A DNA stretch of 64,000 nt from UBA2030 sp049969475 (GTDB lineage: Bacteria > Bacteroidota > Bacteroidia > Bacteroidales > TTA-H9), in NCBI GenBank assembly GCA_049969475.1, contig JBMFOU010000003.1:62001-126000 (forward strand). The letters are read 5' to 3'. Position numbers and translations under genes: made by a program. The notes below the pieces were generated by a model, which did not search any database, was not told where the DNA came from, and saw nothing but the letters and a program-made list of their open reading frames with translations. Positions within the stretch are counted from its first letter, which is position 1; the number at the start of each line of letters is the position of its first letter. Below are positions 34,893 through 43,181 of this stretch, in pieces.

Positions 34893-37800
34893 TTAGTGAG
34901 TGAGCTTTCTTATCAGTTCATTTAGATCCGTCAGCCTTAAAGGTTTGGCAAAGTAGAGGTCGGCTCCAGCCTCCATCGCTTCGGTGCGATCTTTTTCAAG
35001 GGCATAAGCTGTAACTATGGCTATTCTTGCCATTGCATTGATTTCTTTAAATTTTCGGGTGAGGGTATATCCATCAATATCAGGAAGTTTTACATCCATA
35101 ATAACCCAATCGAAATCCGAATGATCGGTAAATAAATTCAATGCGTCAACCCCATTGTTTTTGCAAACTACCTGAAAACCTTTAGATTCGAAAAAAAACT
35201 TTAAATAATCCTGATTCATTTGATCATCTTCAACAATCAATACCCTATTCACTGCTTTTGGGGTCGTGATCTCCACGATACCTTGATTATCAGTCGTTTT
35301 AGGAGTTTCAATAGATCTGATAGGGAGGAGTAGTTCGAAAATACTGCCCTCCCCTGGTTGGCTGTCTACAACTATTTCTCCCCCCAATTTCTTGCATAAT
35401 GTTTTTACTAAGGCGAGACCCAGGCCCGCCCCCTCAAATCCGCGATTAATACGCATATCGACCTGATAAAATTTGTCGAAAATTTTTTCCTTTTGTTCAG
35501 GGGATATGCCTACTCCGGTGTCCTCAACTATAAATGATAGTTTCCCATCCTGTACTTTAAAGTCAATGCTTACATAACCTTTATGAGTAAATTTAATAGC
35601 ATTGGATATCAAATTCCATAAAATACGCCGCAGTTTTTCATAATCTGTATCAATGATGATATCAGGCTGCAATTTAAAATTAGCTTTGAGTTCAATCCTT
35701 TTGCTATTTGCGGGTTTAGTAAATTCATCCATTAGGGCTGAAAGTAATTCGTGTACGCTTAAATGGGAAATCTCTAATTCGATATCCTGGGTTTCATAAG
35801 TAGTCAGATCGAGCAAGTCGGAAATGAGATGGAGAAGGCGAACACCACTTTGGTAAATATCTTCTGCATACTTCTTCATCAGGTGAGGTTCTACATGCCC
35901 TTCCATCATTAAGCTGCTGAACCCCATAATTCCGTTGAGGGGGGTGCGCAATTCATGCGACATATTCTGTAATAGCCGTTCCTTAAATAAATCGCTCTCC
36001 TTCAGTTTATCGTATGCTTCCTGCAATTTGAGCTGTTGTTGTTTGCGGAAAATAACCATTCCAAGAATCTTGGCTATGGCATCCAAGAGCTTCAAATCGT
36101 CCGCCGCAAATTTGTTTTCATCCTGGTAATCCTGAACTACTATTACCCCCAGTTTCTGATTTTCCAGCTGCAAAACACTACCCATCCAAACAGCAGAAGG
36201 AGTACCTATCCATTCAATTTCACCCCTTTGGAAAAGCTCTAATATTTCATTCTTCCTAAGCATTAGCGAATTTCCCTGATGTAAGAGATATCCTGACAAA
36301 CTCCCCTTCACTGGCCAGGATGTTATACTATCCTTTTCATCCAAAGAATCGAGCTCGGTAAATTTCTGATTATCTAAATCAACAAGGGCAATGAAAACAT
36401 TCCCGATTTTAAAATATTCAGCTATCCGACGTATGGCATAAGAACTAAATTCTTTCAGGCCTTCGAGGCGTGTGGCGGCCTCCAAAATCGCGTATTGCAA
36501 AATATGCATGGACTCCAACCGTTTTTCCTGAGTTACATCGCGGGCTGAGCCTACCACAGCAATCATATTGCCGTTTTCATCGAAAAGCGGGGTTTTAATA
36601 ACATCTAAAAACAGGAATTTTCCTTTGACATTCCCAAATTCGTCGAAGCGACCAGGCCTTCTTGTATCCAGGACTACCTGATCGCTATCCTGGCAAACTT
36701 CACCAAAAGTATGGTACTTAGGATTTTCAGGATGCGAAATCCTCTCACGTTCTTCAAAGTAGAGGTCGGTTTTCCCGAGGGGTTCTTCTATATCACGGGC
36801 ATTTAATAGTTTCTCACAAATGGCTCTATTTACAAAAATAAATCTTTTATCCGTGTCTTTAGCCCAAAGCATGTCCTCCATGTCATCGACAATACTGCGA
36901 AACAACTCCTGTAAATGTTTGTATTTCTGTTCACTCTCCTTAAGTTGACTAAATAGTGCGTTGTGATTTATAATATTTTTTAGAAGCCTTGAGAACAGAC
37001 GAAGCATATCCTTTTCATAATCTTGCCATTGGGCTAGAGTGTTCGTTCGAGCAAAACCTACAAGGCCCAAGTTCCCCTCATCCCCAGGTATTGAGACTAA
37101 TATTAGGGTGTGCACCTGCTGCCTTGTAAGAAATAATTGAATGGGTTCCTCAGTATTCACATCCTTGTATAGCTCAAGGATTTTCTCTTCTACAGGGGAT
37201 TTCAAATGCTTTTTATGGAAATTTTTAGAAATTTGAATTGCAAAACTCTGCAAAACATCATTATTACCCCCAAAATTATATTTTAATAATTTCTCAGAAA
37301 GTTCTTTCACAAAAGGCGAAAAGTGAATGAAAGCCCAATCAGCATTTAGATCGGTGGCAATATCCTGCAACATGCGTAATAAACCTACCTCCAAGTTTCC
37401 AGGATCAACATGCACATATTCCAATGCCATGCGGAAAATCTTATCCTGAATATTAAAAGCGCGTTGAGCTTTGGCTTCGGCAAGTTTTAGAGGAGTAATA
37501 TCGCGCACAATAGCCATAACCTCCCTTTTCGCGACATAAATGTAACGTGTCTCAAAATATCTTTCCTCCCCATTGAGATTGAGGGTATACTCATCGCTTG
37601 CTATTTCTTGATTTTGAATAACTTTTTTAACATTTCTTTTGGTCAGCTCGGCAATATCGGGAGGAAGGACTTCTTCTACCCGTTTGCCAAGGAAAATCTC
37701 TGGAGGCAAATAAAGATCTTTTTTGTTTCCTGTATACACATCGATAAACTTACATTCCTCATCAAAAACAAAAAAATAATCGTACAGCAGACTGAGCAAA

Positions 37801-38189
37801 GAGTTCCAGCGACTTGATAGGATTCCTGTTTCTGTGTCATGCCGTTCGCTACTCAACTGAAGAATGCTAGCGACAAAGGTTTTGTCATCTATGGGCCAAA
37901 TACTAAGCAAATATTCTTTAAACTCTCTAAGATTAAAAAATTGACGTGTAATACTTTGATGCTGATCAAGTTGATAGATTATCTCTTGGGTTTTGGCCGA
38001 TTCTCCCGTAAGATAAATAAGCAACTCGCTAACCGACATATCTAAGTTTTCAAGCGAAAAAATATTTAACCAGGCTGAATTATGATAAACTGGGCGGGCT
38101 GAAGCAAGACTTTCTCCGACTTTTTTAAAAACAGCCATGGGAATGGGTGAATGACTGTAAATACGCTGAATTGAATCAATTTCTTCCAT
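34893..38189 (-). CDS. Soluble hybrid histidine kinase with PAS and GAF sensors and a receiver
   Basis: Signal-transducing kinase of about 1,098 aa from the ATG at 38189 (an alternative in-frame ATG at 38204 adds five residues). No transmembrane segment is visible. In order: PAS-like N-terminus (about 10-110), PAS (about 125-245, DITPLKLAE), GAF (about 255-415), PAS with C-terminal motif (about 440-565, GSARDVTQEKR), GAF (about 570-715), HisKA with NMSHELRTPLNGIMGF (about 750), HATPase (NLISNAIKFT, EDTGVGI, GAGLGLALVK) and a C-terminal receiver (IVEDDQMNQDY, VIMDVKLPDIDG with phospho-Asp, and the FAKPL lysine). It is probably cytoplasmic. No output regulator is adjacent, so it likely signals through phosphorelay elsewhere. 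Confidence 0.92.
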   Translation of the reverse strand: MEEIDSIQRIYSHSPIPMAVFKKVGESLASARPVYHNSAWLNIFSLENLDMSVSELLIYLTGESAKTQEIIYQLDQHQSITRQFFNLREFKEYLLSIWPIDDKTFVASILQLSSERHDTETGILSSRWNSLLSLLYDYFFVFDEECKFIDVYTGNKKDLYLPPEIFLGKRVEEVLPPDIAELTKRNVKKVIQNQEIASDEYTLNLNGEERYFETRYIYVAKREVMAIVRDITPLKLAEAKAQRAFNIQDKIFRMALEYVHVDPGNLEVGLLRMLQDIATDLNADWAFIHFSPFVKELSEKLLKYNFGGNNDVLQSFAIQISKNFHKKHLKSPVEEKILELYKDVNTEEPIQLFLTRQQVHTLILVSIPGDEGNLGLVGFARTNTLAQWQDYEKDMLRLFSRLLKNIINHNALFSQLKESEQKYKHLQELFRSIVDDMEDMLWAKDTDKRFIFVNRAICEKLLNARDIEEPLGKTDLYFEERERISHPENPKYHTFGEVCQDSDQVVLDTRRPGRFDEFGNVKGKFLFLDVIKTPLFDENGNMIAVVGSARDVTQEKRLESMHILQYAILEAATRLEGLKEFSSYAIRRIAEYFKIGNVFIALVDLDNQKFTELDSLDEKDSITSWPVKGSLSGYLLHQGNSLMLRKNEILELFQRGEIEWIGTPSAVWMGSVLQLENQKLGVIVVQDYQDENKFAADDLKLLDAIAKILGMVIFRKQQQLKLQEAYDKLKESDLFKERLLQNMSHELRTPLNGIMGFSSLMMEGHVEPHLMKKYAEDIYQSGVRLLHLISDLLDLTTYETQDIELEISHLSVHELLSALMDEFTKPANSKRIELKANFKLQPDIIIDTDYEKLRRILWNLISNAIKFTHKGYVSIDFKVQDGKLSFIVEDTGVGISPEQKEKIFDKFYQVDMRINRGFEGAGLGLALVKTLCKKLGGEIVVDSQPGEGSIFELLLPIRSIETPKTTDNQGIVEITTPKAVNRVLIVEDDQMNQDYLKFFFESKGFQVVCKNNGVDALNLFTDHSDFDWVIMDVKLPDIDGYTLTRKFKEINAMARIAIVTAYALEKDRTEAMEAGADLYFAKPLRLTDLNELIRKLTH

Positions 38190-38239
38190 AAACGGCAACT
38201 TCAAGGAGTCAACAAAATTAAAATTAAAGCAAAAACAAA

Positions 38240-38713
38240 TCAGAGCAGAGCCCAGATAAAATATCCCAAGGCAGCCAGGGCATAGATTATTTTGGCAGCT
38301 ATGCCGCTGATAAATCCCAGAAAAGCACCCAATCCCGATTTCATGGCTTCCTGCATAGACTTACCCACCAGCATTTCTCCCACAAAAGCACCCAGTAAGG
38401 GTCCCAATATTATTCCAAAGGGCCCCCAAAAGATGCCGACTACCAGACCTACAGCAGCCCCATTTACCCCGGCTTTACTTCCTCCCAGGCGGGCTGTTGT
38501 CCAGATGGGAAGATAGTAATCGAGCAGGGTGAGAAGCAATGCCATGATGCCCCAGCCCATAATCGTTGAATCATTAATGGCTGGATGGTGAAGGAAACGA
38601 AGCCCAAGAAGGCCCAGGAAGGATAGCGGTGGACCAGGTAAAACAGGTAAAACGCTTCCCACCAGACCTCCCAGGAGCAGCACAATGCCAACCCCAATGA
38701 TAAAAGTATCCAT
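38240..38713 (-). CDS. DUF456 family membrane protein
   Basis: A small membrane protein of 157 aa, with four to five hydrophobic segments (FIIGVGIVLLLGGLVGSVLPVLPGPPLSFLGLLGL, then glycine-rich repeats of the GVNGAAVGLVVGIFWGPFGIILGPLLGAFVGEMLVGK type). The glycine-rich helices with GxxxG spacing are the DUF456 hallmark. The ATG at 38713 gives a sensible first hydrophobic segment; the frame is open 15 codons further upstream but that part overlaps the promoter region of the divergent permease gene. It is 50 nt upstream of the hybrid kinase on the same strand and could be co-transcribed with it. Function unknown. Confidence 0.88.
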   Translation of the reverse strand: MDTFIIGVGIVLLLGGLVGSVLPVLPGPPLSFLGLLGLRFLHHPAINDSTIMGWGIMALLLTLLDYYLPIWTTARLGGSKAGVNGAAVGLVVGIFWGPFGIILGPLLGAFVGEMLVGKSMQEAMKSGLGAFLGFISGIAAKIIYALAALGYFIWALL

Positions 38714-38743
38714 TCGTAATTCTTTTAGGCTTTTCAAATTTAA

Positions 38744-38751
38744 TACTTTTG
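38744..38751 (+). promoter_or_regulatory. -7 promoter box for the LolC/E-like gene
   Basis: TACTTTTG at 38744-38751 overlaps an in-frame TTG at 38749, so that TTG cannot be the start if this promoter is used. This supports a start further downstream (38770). Confidence 0.5.
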
Positions 38752-38769
38752 CCATCAAAAAGGCGCGTA

Positions 38770-39993
38770 TTGTTTGAGAAAATACTGGTCAGGCATATTT
38801 TGAAAGGTAGTGGCCCACAAATGGCCAGGCCTTCAGTACGTATTGCCATTGCCAGTGTGGCTATAGGGGTAGCCGTGATGATATCATCCATAGCTATCCT
38901 ACAGGGATTTAAACACGAAATCAGGAGTCGCATTGCCGGGTTTGCAGCCCACATAAGGGTAAGCACTTTCAGCGACAACACCTCGGCCGAACCCTCTCCT
39001 TTTACAGCCGATAGCCTACTGATCGACAATATCTATAAAGTGCACGGGGTTAAACACGTTCAGAAGGTAGCATACAAAACCAGTCTGCTACGAACCCGTG
39101 ACCAGATCCAGGGGCTGGTTTTAAAAGGAGGAGGCAGCGACTTCGATACCTCTTTTTTAAAAGAAAACCTTACCACAGGCAGGCTCCCCAACTTCTCTGA
39201 TACAGCCAATTCCTATGAGCTCCTGATTTCAAAGAAAATAGCCCAGCTCTTACAGGTAAAAACGGGGGATAAAGTAACCCTTTTTTTCATGGGGCAAGGA
39301 GAAAACACGCCAAGGGCTCGAAGATTCGCCATCACAGGTATTTACGACACCGGGCTTGAGGACTTCGACCAGACCATGGCCTTCTGCAACATCCGGCACC
39401 TGCGCCGCATCAACGACTGGAAGCCCGACGAGGTGGGTTTGCTCGAAATATATCTTGACCGGGAAGACCGAATGGATGAGATCTCCCAGAAATTATACCA
39501 ACTCTTACCTTCTCAACTCAATGTAAGCAGCATGCGCGAAAACTATCCTCAGATTTTCGATTGGCTGCAGCTGCAGGATGTAAACGTGGTTGTCATTCTG
39601 GTGCTAATGATCCTCGTATCGGTGATGGCCATGAGCAGTGCCCTGGTAATATTGATTGTTGAAAAAACCAGGAGTATAGGAATACTGAAAGCGCTAGGTG
39701 CACATGATTCCCACCTCCGGAGAGCTTTTCTTCTGGCATCAACCAATATTGCAGGTAAAGGACTTTTGTGGGGAAACCTTGTAGGGCTTGTATTGATGGG
39801 CCTGCAGGCTCATTTTCATCTGGTGCCTTTACCCCGCGATTCCTACTATATGGACTACGTACCCGTTTTGATTCAGGTGACTCCACTGGTGCTCATCAAT
39901 GTGGGAACCCTTGTACTTTGCGTAGTCTCCATGCTCCTTCCTACCCGAATTATCACCCGAATCACTCCTTTGAAAGCTATAAGATTTAGATAA
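38770..39993 (+). CDS. LolC/E-like ABC transporter permease (FtsX/MacB family)
   Basis: Permease of a lipoprotein-releasing type transporter. From the TTG at 38770 the protein is 407 aa and begins LFEKILVRHIL, as family members do; TTG at 38749 overlaps a promoter -7 box and ATG at 38821 would remove part of the first conserved segment. The first transmembrane helix is VRIAIASVAIGVAVMISSIAIL. A periplasmic core (IRVSTFSDN to SMRENYPQIF) follows, then three helices with the FtsX pattern (VVVILVLMILVSVMAMSSALVILIVEKTRSIGILKALGA). The ATPase partner (LolD-type) is not adjacent. The stop codon overlaps the start of the MORN lipoprotein gene (TAATG). Confidence 0.87.
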   Translation: MFEKILVRHILKGSGPQMARPSVRIAIASVAIGVAVMISSIAILQGFKHEIRSRIAGFAAHIRVSTFSDNTSAEPSPFTADSLLIDNIYKVHGVKHVQKVAYKTSLLRTRDQIQGLVLKGGGSDFDTSFLKENLTTGRLPNFSDTANSYELLISKKIAQLLQVKTGDKVTLFFMGQGENTPRARRFAITGIYDTGLEDFDQTMAFCNIRHLRRINDWKPDEVGLLEIYLDREDRMDEISQKLYQLLPSQLNVSSMRENYPQIFDWLQLQDVNVVVILVLMILVSVMAMSSALVILIVEKTRSIGILKALGAHDSHLRRAFLLASTNIAGKGLLWGNLVGLVLMGLQAHFHLVPLPRDSYYMDYVPVLIQVTPLVLINVGTLVLCVVSMLLPTRIITRITPLKAIRFR

Positions 39994-40646
39994 TGAGAAA
40001 CTTCATTTTTTTGATCTTGCTCGTTGTACTTCTGGCGGCCTGCACCCGTACTGAAACCTCTTATCACCCCAATGGTAAACTCATGAGCGTGGTGCAAAAG
40101 AAACACGGTAAAAAGGAAGGACAGGCGCTATACTACTATCCCAACGGAACCCTCCAGCAAGAGACCTGGTACCACAAAAATTTGTTACATGGTTTATCGA
40201 AAAGATATTGGCCCAATGGCAACATAGAGCGGGAAGAAAACTACGAAAAGGGCCATAAAAACGGAGAGGTGAAGGGTTACTACCCAAGTGGTAAACTCTT
40301 CTTTAAGGCCCATTACAGAAAAGACACCCTCGATGGTAGCTATGAAGAATGGCACGAAAACGGCATGCCTAAGGTAATAGGCCAATACAGCAAAGGCCTT
40401 TTTGAAGGCAAATGGGAGTATTTTGATGAAAACGGTTTCAAGTTGGGGGAAGGTCATTACCAGAAAGGCACAGGTATTCAGAAAGCCTGGCATTACAACG
40501 GCAAACCCTGGCGAATCATTGAGTACAAAGACAACCGAAAAAATGGGCGGCAGGAGGAATACGACGAGGAGGGACGGCTGGTTAGAATTTCGCAATATCG
40601 CAACGACTCGCTGATCAGCACTACATCAACCAATAAGCATCAATAA
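39993..40646 (+). CDS. MORN-repeat lipoprotein (YwqK-like)
   Basis: A 217-aa lipoprotein: MRNFIFLILLVVLLAACTR carries a lipobox LAAC. The rest is eight or so MORN_2-type repeats with the pattern YYPNGTLQQETWYHKN / YWPNGNIEREENYEKGHKNGE / YYPSGKLFFKAHYRKDTLDG. Such proteins are often labelled antitoxins by homology to YwqK, but nothing toxin-like is adjacent. The start overlaps the stop of the LolC/E-like permease gene, so it is translationally coupled and might be an envelope partner or simply a lipoprotein. A related larger protein lies at 56433-57746. Confidence 0.87.
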   Translation: MRNFIFLILLVVLLAACTRTETSYHPNGKLMSVVQKKHGKKEGQALYYYPNGTLQQETWYHKNLLHGLSKRYWPNGNIEREENYEKGHKNGEVKGYYPSGKLFFKAHYRKDTLDGSYEEWHENGMPKVIGQYSKGLFEGKWEYFDENGFKLGEGHYQKGTGIQKAWHYNGKPWRIIEYKDNRKNGRQEEYDEEGRLVRISQYRNDSLISTTSTNKHQ

Positions 40647-40703
40647 ATGGGTAATGTTTTTGAAAAAGAATACTTTAGAATGAGTATAAAAATTTCCGAA
40701 AAC

Positions 40704-40734
40704 GTTGCCGGAAAGAAAAGAACTCGTACTTTTG
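40704..40734 (+). promoter_or_regulatory. Promoter of gdhA
   Basis: GTTG (40704-40707), exactly 19 nt, TACTTTTG (40727-40734). A full match to the vegetative promoter; the leader would be about 70 nt. Confidence 0.75.
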
Positions 40735-40810
40735 CACTGTTAATTTATTAACAGTGTTTTCATATTAACACAACATATTTCAGAGTTATCAACCTTAAAA
40801 ATCAGCGATT

Positions 40811-42145
40811 ATGAATCTGGAAAAAATTATGCAGGACCTCGAGAAGAAAAATCCGGGTCAGAATGAATTTCTGCAGGCAGTACGCGAGGTGCTCGAAAGC
40901 ATTGAAGGGTTTGTAAACGAGAATCCCCAGTACGATTCACACAAGATTATTGAGCGCCTTACCGAGCCCGACCGCATCATTCAGTTCAGGGTAACCTGGG
41001 TTGACGATAAAGGGGAGATTCAGGTAAATACCGGATACCGCGTGCAATTCAATAACGCCATAGGCCCCTATAAGGGAGGTATTCGTTTCCACCCCTCAGT
41101 AAACCTCAGCATTTTGAAGTTTTTGGGATTTGAACAAATTTTCAAAAACAGCCTGACTACCCTGCCCATGGGCGGAGCAAAAGGGGGTAGCGATTTCAAT
41201 CCTAAGGGAAAATCCGACAATGAAATTATGCGCTTCTGCCAGGCCTTCATGACCGAACTGTGGCGCAACATTGGTCCTGAAATGGACGTACCTGCCGGAG
41301 ATATTGGTGTAGGCGGCCGCGAAATCGGATACATGTATGGTTGGTGGAAAAAACTTACCCGCGAACACAACGGTGTACTTACAGGTAAAGGACGCAATTG
41401 GGGAGGTTCTCTTATTCGCCCCGAAGCTACCGGTTTCGGAGCTGTATATTTTGCCAATGAAATGCTCAAGCTGAAGGGTGAAGATTTTAAAGGGAAAATC
41501 GTTGCCCTCTCCGGTTTTGGTAATGTAGCCTGGGGCGCAGCCCTCAAGGCCACCCAGTTGGGAGCCAAGGTTGTAACCATCTCGGGTCCTGATGGTTATG
41601 TTTACGATCCCGATGGTATTTCGGGAGATAAAATTAACTTCATGCTCGAACTGCGCGCTTCCAACAACGACATAGTAAAGCCTTATGCTGAAAAATATGG
41701 GGTTGAGTTCTTCGAAGGACGCAGGCCCTGGGAAGTGAAGTGCGATATTGCTATGCCTTGTGCTACCCAGAACGAGCTCAACGAAGAAGATGCCCGCAAG
41801 CTGATTGCTAACGGCGTTAAAGTTGTATGTGAAGGCGCCAACATGCCTAGTACACCCGAAGCCGTGGCTCTATTCCACGAACACAAAATCCTTTTTGGAC
41901 CCGGTAAGGCTGCCAATGCTGGTGGCGTAGCTACTTCAGGCCTCGAAATGAGTCAGAACGGAATGAAGCTTATGTGGTCGGCTGAAGAAGTAGAAGAACG
42001 TCTGCGCCAGATCATGGTAAATATTCATGCCAACTGCGTGAAGTACGGAACCGAACCCGATGGCTACATCAACCATGTAAAAGGGGCTAACATTGCCGGC
42101 TTCATCAAGGTAGCTGATGCTATGATTGACCAAGGCGTTATATAA
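40811..42145 (+). CDS. gdhA: NADP-type glutamate dehydrogenase
   Basis: Interconverts 2-oxoglutarate plus ammonia and glutamate, linking to the icd-gltA pair. The 444-aa length and N-terminal layout (NEFLQAVREVLESI, YRVQFNNAIGPYKGG) are of the hexameric, biosynthetic class. The catalytic-lysine motif MGGAKGGSDF, PAGDIGVGGREIGYMYG, RPEATGFGAVYF and the dinucleotide loop ALSGFGNVAWGAA are intact. It is monocistronic: consensus promoter with a leader of about 70 nt and a strong terminator. The cofactor assignment is by class; the residues that separate NADH from NADPH use cannot be decided by eye alone. Confidence 0.96.
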   Translation: MNLEKIMQDLEKKNPGQNEFLQAVREVLESIEGFVNENPQYDSHKIIERLTEPDRIIQFRVTWVDDKGEIQVNTGYRVQFNNAIGPYKGGIRFHPSVNLSILKFLGFEQIFKNSLTTLPMGGAKGGSDFNPKGKSDNEIMRFCQAFMTELWRNIGPEMDVPAGDIGVGGREIGYMYGWWKKLTREHNGVLTGKGRNWGGSLIRPEATGFGAVYFANEMLKLKGEDFKGKIVALSGFGNVAWGAALKATQLGAKVVTISGPDGYVYDPDGISGDKINFMLELRASNNDIVKPYAEKYGVEFFEGRRPWEVKCDIAMPCATQNELNEEDARKLIANGVKVVCEGANMPSTPEAVALFHEHKILFGPGKAANAGGVATSGLEMSQNGMKLMWSAEEVEERLRQIMVNIHANCVKYGTEPDGYINHVKGANIAGFIKVADAMIDQGVI

Positions 42146-42181
42146 ACCCCTTCATATCATTGAATTTCAATCACCAATGCG

Positions 42182-42220
42182 ATAGGCTGTCTCAAACGTC
42201 GGGACAGCCTATTTATTTTT
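42182..42220 (+). terminator. Terminator of gdhA
   Basis: ATAGGCTGTC (42182-42191) pairs with GACAGCCTAT (42203-42212), followed by TTATTTTT. The AGGCTGTCTCA arm is the same as in the gltA terminator at 6708-6746. Confidence 0.9.
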
Positions 42221-42426
42221 CATTATAGTGGTTTATTATTATAAGCCTGTTGCCGAAATTAGGCATAAAACCTTCCAGCAGCCGCCTGAGGCCATATGTT
42301 AAAGTAGTATAAAAGGATGATGGCTAGTTGATGGGCATTTATGTTTAAAATGAGGATTTGACTCTAGCGAGGAATTAGTATTTGTCTTTAATCCAAGGTA
42401 ATAAACCTGCAATTCTTTTTTAATTC
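42221..42426. other. Intergenic stretch, nothing recognised
   Basis: AT-rich, stop-dense in all frames that I followed. No repeat, promoter or RNA fold stood out. Confidence 0.55.
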
Positions 42427-42606
42427 TCAGAGGGATGTCTCATACATGGTCTGCAGTATGGAGCCATCTTCATAAGCAAATACAACTAAAGGTAACGCCT
42501 GCGATTCGAGGCTGCCATGCCAGGAGGGGATGATAACCTGTTCACAATAATCAATAGAAGCCTGCGATACAGCGGGTGTCACAAATAAACAAGACTGTCC
42601 AGATTT
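42427..42606 (-). pseudogene. Possible coding remnant of about 59 residues
   Basis: A minus-strand frame runs from after a TAG (42609-42607) to a TGA at 42427-42429. It reads like a real protein end (VTPAVSQASIDYCEQVIIPSW, split here at HGSLESQALPLVVFAYEDGS, ending MYETSL). There is no ATG near its beginning; a GTG within the frame at VTPAVS could start a 50-residue peptide. Codon use is not obviously random. I do not recognise a family. It may be a decayed gene 3' end, or chance. Confidence 0.3.
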
Positions 42607-42634
42607 CTAAAACAGCCTCCTGGCAATCCCTACC

Positions 42635-43054
42635 CTATTGCTTCTCTGAGGCAGGGGAGGTCTCAGCCTGCATTTGCCGGATCTCTTCCTCCGAAAGGGT
42701 TCGCAGGCTGAGCAGATGCCAGGTGACACCTACTCCAACCCCCAGTAATATCAGCAAAGGCCACAACCGAGGGTAAAGTAATACTCCAGAAACCCCCAGG
42801 GTAATCCACAAAGTGGCGATAGCCCTTATTTTAACTTTACGAGTTGTACCCCTGTACTTGAGGTAATTATGAATGTATTTACCCAAAATCGGATGATGGA
42901 GCAGCCAGGTGCGCCAGCGGGGCGAACCCTTGGTAAAAAACCAGGCGGCAAGCAATAGCGGACCTGTGGTAGGTATCAATGGTAAAAAAATACCTGCAAT
43001 ACCAAGCCCAACAAAGAAAAAACCCAGCACAATAAAAAAAACCCTTCCAGCCAC
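42635..43054 (-). CDS. DUF454 (YbaN-like) inner-membrane protein
   Basis: A 139-aa membrane protein beginning at GTG 43054 (MAGRVFFIVLGFFFVGLGIAGIFLPLIPTTGPLLLAAWFF). The first 45 residues, with the LPLIPTTGPLLLAAW motif, then FTKGSPRWRTWLLHHPILGKYI and a pair of hydrophobic helices (ATLWITLGVSGVLLY, LWPLLILLGVGVGVTW), match the DUF454/YbaN family. The function is unknown. The gene lies between a coding remnant and mgtA on the same strand, 127 nt after the mgtA stop, with no obvious terminator between. Confidence 0.9.
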   Translation of the reverse strand: MAGRVFFIVLGFFFVGLGIAGIFLPLIPTTGPLLLAAWFFTKGSPRWRTWLLHHPILGKYIHNYLKYRGTTRKVKIRAIATLWITLGVSGVLLYPRLWPLLILLGVGVGVTWHLLSLRTLSEEEIRQMQAETSPASEKQ

Positions 43055-43181
43055 TCGGTATTACTTTAATAGTTAAAAAAAATCGACATAATCAGGGTAC
43101 TCGTCCAAGCCATTTTTAACGATGTTCAAACATAACAAAGCAGGGAATGTTCGGTTTGAGAGGCCACGATTTTTAGAAAAA

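Noticed and set aside
39993..40646. YwqK-type antitoxin label for the MORN lipoprotein
   Set aside because: The label is a homology artefact; it is a lipoprotein and no toxin gene is adjacent.
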